34,888 nucleotides of DNA, from assembly GCA_947627215.1 (NCBI GenBank), contig CANQVD010000040.1:1-34888 (forward strand), given 5' to 3'. Both the position numbers and the translations under genes were made by a program. This stretch comes from an uncultured Eisenbergiella sp. Lineage in GTDB: Bacteria; Bacillota; Clostridia; Lachnospirales; Lachnospiraceae. Of this stretch, positions 32,925 through 34,888 are shown piece after piece (position 1 is the stretch's first letter; each line of letters starts with the position of its first letter). The notes under the pieces were generated by a model that did not search any database, had not been told where the DNA came from, and worked only from the letters and a program-made list of their open reading frames with translations.

Positions 32925-34136
32925 ATGTTGAACGCAGTCGGTATTGATGTCTCAAAGGGTAAGAGCACCGTGACAGTCCTGCAGCCCGGCGGCGTCTCCC
33001 TCAGGAAACCTTTTGATGTGACTCACTCTTTCAGTGGACTGAACAGCCTTAAGGATTACATCCTCTCCCTTGACGGCGATACCAGGGCCGTTATGGAATG
33101 CACCGGCCGCTATCACGAACCCAGCCTTCGCTGCCTGGCTGACGCCGGCATCTTCGTCGCCGCTGTCAATCCACACCTCATCCGCAACTTTGGCAAAAAC
33201 TCCATCCGCAAGGTCAAGTTCGATCCCGCTGATTCCAAAAAGATCGCCCGCTACACGCTTGACAACTGGGCCGATCCGCGAGAGTATTCTCCTATGGATA
33301 ACATTCGAACCCAGCTTAAAACACTCAACGCGCAGATGGACTTCTTTACCAAACAGAAAGTCGCTGCCAGGAACAACCTCATCTCGCTTCTGGATATGAC
33401 CTATCCGGGCGTGAACTCTCTTTTCACCAGCCCCGCCCGCGAGGACGGTTCTGAGAAATGGAGTGACTTTGCCGCTTCCTTCTGGCATGTCGACTGTGTC
33501 CGCAAAGCCGGCCTGAAAACCTTCACTGGGCGTTACAGGGCCTTCTGCAGGAGGGAAGGCTATAACTTCAGCGAGGCGAAAGCAAAGGAGCTTTTCGAGG
33601 CTTCCAGGGATCTTGTTGCGGTGTTCCCAAAGGAAAAAACCTATAAAGACCTCGTCGAAATGAGCATCCGCCAGTTCCGTACGCTCACCGAGACCACCGT
33701 CCTCATCCGCAGTGAGATGAATGAACTTGCAACCACGCTTCCTGAATACGATACGGTCATGGCCATGTGCGGCGTCGGAAAGACCCTTGGGCCGTAGCTC
33801 ATTGCTGAGATCGGCGATGTCTCACGCTTCACCCACAGGGAGGCCATCACAGCCTTTGCAGGTGTTGATCCCGGCGTGGATGAATCTGGAAAATACGTCT
33901 CGAAAAGCAACCGGTCATCCAAATGCGGCCCCGCCCGTCTGAGGAGGGCCCTCTTTCTGGTCATGTCAGTCCTGCTGCAGACGAAGCCGGATGACACGGT
34001 TTACCATTTCCTGGATAGGAAACGTTCCGAGGGCAAACCGTACAATGTCTATATGACTGCCGGCGCGAACAAGTTCCTGCGGATCTATTACGGGAAAGGC
34101 AAGGCGTATCTGGCTGCGCAGGAAAAAACGAATTGA
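32925..34136 (+). pseudogene. IS110-family transposase interrupted by an amber codon
   Basis: A frame of 403 codons with one internal TAG at 33795-33797 (codon 291). The N-terminal RuvC-like DEDD domain is intact, with D8 (GIDVSK), E58 (MECTGRYHEP) and D100/D103 (FDPADSKKIARY). The C-terminal Transposase_20 part lies beyond the stop and carries the expected S321 in DESGKY. The stop follows GVGKTLGP and precedes LIAEIGDVSRF; relatives have a Gln here, so CAG to TAG is the simplest change. The frame is otherwise perfect, so the event is recent or the stop is read through. The ATG 32925 has GGAGG 8 bases upstream. Without suppression the protein lacks the serine and is probably inactive. Confidence 0.9.
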
Positions 34137-34226
34137 ATCAATCCAGCATACACCTTTCCAAACCGGCTAATACAGGCGGTCTTATTTTGATACCTTGAAA
34201 CCAAACACAAAATTCTTTCAAAGTCA

Positions 34227-34338
34227 GCAACCATCAGTTCAACTGGTGGTTTGCTATTAGCCCTCAAAAGGGCTAATATTACTGCTCGCCCCGCAGGGCG
34301 GTGTCGCAAGCTTTGTCACTGGTCCGCTTATAAAGCGG
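34227..34338. repeat. Cluster of four hairpins downstream of tnpA
   Basis: Four stem-loops in 112 bases: 34227-34254 (about 13 bp, one bulge and one mismatch, around AGTT/AACT), 34257-34276 (TTAGCCCT/AGGGCTAA, perfect), 34287-34300 (CGCCC/GGGCG) and 34324-34338 (CCGCTT/AAGCGG). One of them probably is the right-end hairpin recognised by TnpA. The region also forms the 3' side of the IS110 unit, so ownership is unsettled. Confidence 0.6.
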
Positions 34339-34379
34339 TACTTCTGGAATCTTCTTTTCTTGATTCCTCCGCCTACTCT
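34339..34379. repeat. Copy 2 of a 41-base repeat (tnpA 3' flank)
   Basis: Matches 18605-18645 at 35 of 41 positions, the first 23 without mismatch. On the minus strand it covers the TAG stop of tnpA and the bases after it. In the frame used by rfbG it would encode GGIKKRRFQKY, very like the RfbG extension GEIKKRRFQKY. Confidence 0.7.
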
Positions 34380-34756
34380 TTTATGTACTTCTGTACTGCT
34401 TCGTCTGTAATATTGCCAATTGTCTCAACGTAATACCCTCTTGCCCAGAACGCTTTATCCCACTTACTCTGCAATTCTGGATGCCTGTCATATATCATTA
34501 ACGTGCTTTTCCCTTTCAGATATCCCATGAAATTCGATATGCTGATCTTCGGCGGAATTGCTACACTTAAATGTATATGATCGACACATACTGCTCTTGC
34601 TATGATATCCACACTTTTGTACTCGCACAGTGTACTTATGATCTCCCACACATCATCCCGTATTTTTCCATACAATACCTTTTTACGATATTTGGGGATA
34701 AAAACGATATGATACTGGCATTTCCATTTGGTGTGTGATAAACTTTTATTGTCCAT
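34373..34756 (-). CDS. tnpA: IS200/IS605 family transposase TnpA
   Basis: A 127-residue Y1 HUH transposase. The HUH pair is in VDHIHLSVAIPP and the catalytic Tyr in FWARGYYVETIGN; SHTKWKCQYHIVFIPKYRKKV is the usual N-terminus, and SNFMGYLKGKSTLMIYDRHP the middle. It cuts and rejoins single-stranded DNA at the element's hairpin ends. The ATG 34756 has AGGAGG about 7 bases upstream. Relatives often run 15-25 residues longer; here TAG follows YIKE, and the frame then continues AEESRKEDSRSTAL, so a CAG to TAG change may have trimmed the tail. The catalytic part is complete. Confidence 0.95.
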   Translation of the reverse strand: MDNKSLSHTKWKCQYHIVFIPKYRKKVLYGKIRDDVWEIISTLCEYKSVDIIARAVCVDHIHLSVAIPPKISISNFMGYLKGKSTLMIYDRHPELQSKWDKAFWARGYYVETIGNITDEAVQKYIKE

Positions 34757-34766
34757 TTGGGCCTCC

Positions 34767-34816
34767 TCCTATGCATGAAATTTGGCTTGCGACACCAATT
34801 TCATTGTAGCATAGGA
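34767..34816. repeat. Left-end hairpin of the IS200-type element
   Basis: TCCTATGC (34767-34774) pairs with GCATAGGA (34809-34816); inside, ATGAAATTTGG pairs with CCAATTTCAT with one bulge, around CTTGCGACA. The stem is interrupted by a few bases (TGTA) on one side. It lies directly upstream of the tnpA ribosome site, so it may also hide the site in mRNA. Confidence 0.7.
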
Positions 34817-34822
34817 GCTTCC

Positions 34823-34850
34823 TGTATAATACAAACATAGGGGATTCCAA
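34823..34850 (-). promoter_or_regulatory. Candidate tnpA promoter
   Basis: TTGGAA (34845-34850) and TATACA (34823-34828) on the minus strand, 16 bases apart, upstream of the left-end hairpin and about 67 bases from the tnpA start. Alternative -10: TATTAT with a short 13-base spacer. Confidence 0.35.
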
Positions 34851-34888
34851 GGAAGGTGGTTGATAAAAAGATACCTCAGAGTAAAATA

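Larger units (their letters stand above)
32530..34190 (+). mobile_element. IS110-family insertion sequence, ends approximate
   Basis: The unit contains the amber-interrupted transposase (32925-34136) and a long structured 5' region, an arrangement usual for the IS110 group, where the noncoding end upstream of the gene encodes the bridge RNA. IS110 elements lack clear terminal inverted repeats, and I could not fix the ends or find a target duplication; the coordinates given are only a bracket. It reads opposite to the polysaccharide operon. Confidence 0.6.
34200..34830 (-). mobile_element. IS200/IS605-type element, ends approximate
   Basis: tnpA (34373-34756) is flanked by a long hairpin on its upstream side (34767-34816) and a cluster of hairpins on its downstream side (34227-34338), as expected of elements moved as single strands through terminal hairpins. 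An 11-base inverted match, GGTGTCGCAAG at 34300-34310 and its complement at 34786-34796, links the two ends. No tnpB is present. Exact cleavage sites were not determined. Confidence 0.65.

Noticed and set aside
34088-34309. Minus-strand 73-codon frame between the IS110 transposase and tnpA
   Set aside because: It is made of the hairpin cluster and the antisense of the transposase end; no start signal or homology is evident.
33795-34375. Host-wide recoding of TAG as Gln, suggested by two transposases with TAG at likely Gln positions
   Set aside because: Ordinary operon genes, rfbF (stop at 21349-21351) and the GtrB-like gene (stop at 31188-31190), end in TAG at the expected family lengths, so TAG is a normal stop here.
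1-34888. CRISPR array, tRNA or rRNA genes
   Set aside because: No regularly spaced repeats and no tRNA- or rRNA-like sequence were seen on either strand; the only repeats belong to the transposon ends and the rfbG/tnpA pair.

Overview
The window is one long, almost entirely minus-strand surface-polysaccharide locus of a Gram-positive Clostridia-type bacterium. A Lachnospiraceae-like host is my inference from AGGAGG ribosome sites, gene style and base composition. Transcription runs from about 32.2 kb down to the left edge, so the first-transcribed genes are on the right. Many neighbours overlap by exactly 4 bases (ATGA or GTGA), which points to a tightly coupled operon. The right end (32.5-34.9 kb) is a transposon patch and the left end is cut inside rfbA.

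In transcription order: (1) 26.8-32.2 kb holds a GtrB/DPM1-like GT2 that should make an undecaprenyl-phosphate sugar, an acyltransferase-3 membrane protein, a second GT2, a small YdjM-like membrane protein and a fused sugar kinase-nucleotidyltransferase. (2) 22.9-26.7 kb is AT-rich and holds a large membrane protein, an unassigned GT-A-like protein and a GT10-like (fucosyltransferase-type) protein. (3) 14.0-22.9 kb is a CDP-sugar module: two RfbF-type nucleotidyltransferases (one with a broken G-T-R signature), RfbH, a membrane protein, RfbG, an HMGL-type aldolase with an extra C-terminal domain, and a YerE-like ThDP enzyme. Together these suggest a CDP-3,6-dideoxy sugar carrying an added carbon branch, related to yersiniose. 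Directly after the ThDP gene lie wrecked pieces of an NAD-dependent epimerase/dehydratase, in the place where a branch-reducing enzyme might be expected. (4) 7.7-13.5 kb holds a GT-D (DUF1792) transferase, a GT26-GT4 fusion, a Wzy-like polymerase (these last two are distinctly GC-rich) and a GT4. (5) 1-7.6 kb holds a radical SAM/SPASM protein, a membrane protein with a long acidic loop, two GT4, one GT2, and rfbB and rfbA for dTDP-4-keto-6-deoxyglucose, probably on the way to dTDP-rhamnose. rfbB has a candidate promoter of its own.

Taken together, the locus supplies several activated sugars (dTDP-, CDP- and probably UDP-linked), about ten cytoplasmic glycosyltransferases, a polymerase, and a membrane-side decoration set (one lipid-linked sugar synthase, three large multi-pass proteins, one acyltransferase). 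No initiating phosphoglycosyltransferase, Wzx flippase or ABC exporter was found in the window.

The right edge holds an IS110-family transposase interrupted by one amber codon, with a structured upstream region that is a candidate bridge RNA, and an IS200-type tnpA with its terminal hairpins. A 23-base identical (about 41-base imperfect) repeat links the 3' flank of tnpA to the first codons of rfbG, 16 kb away.
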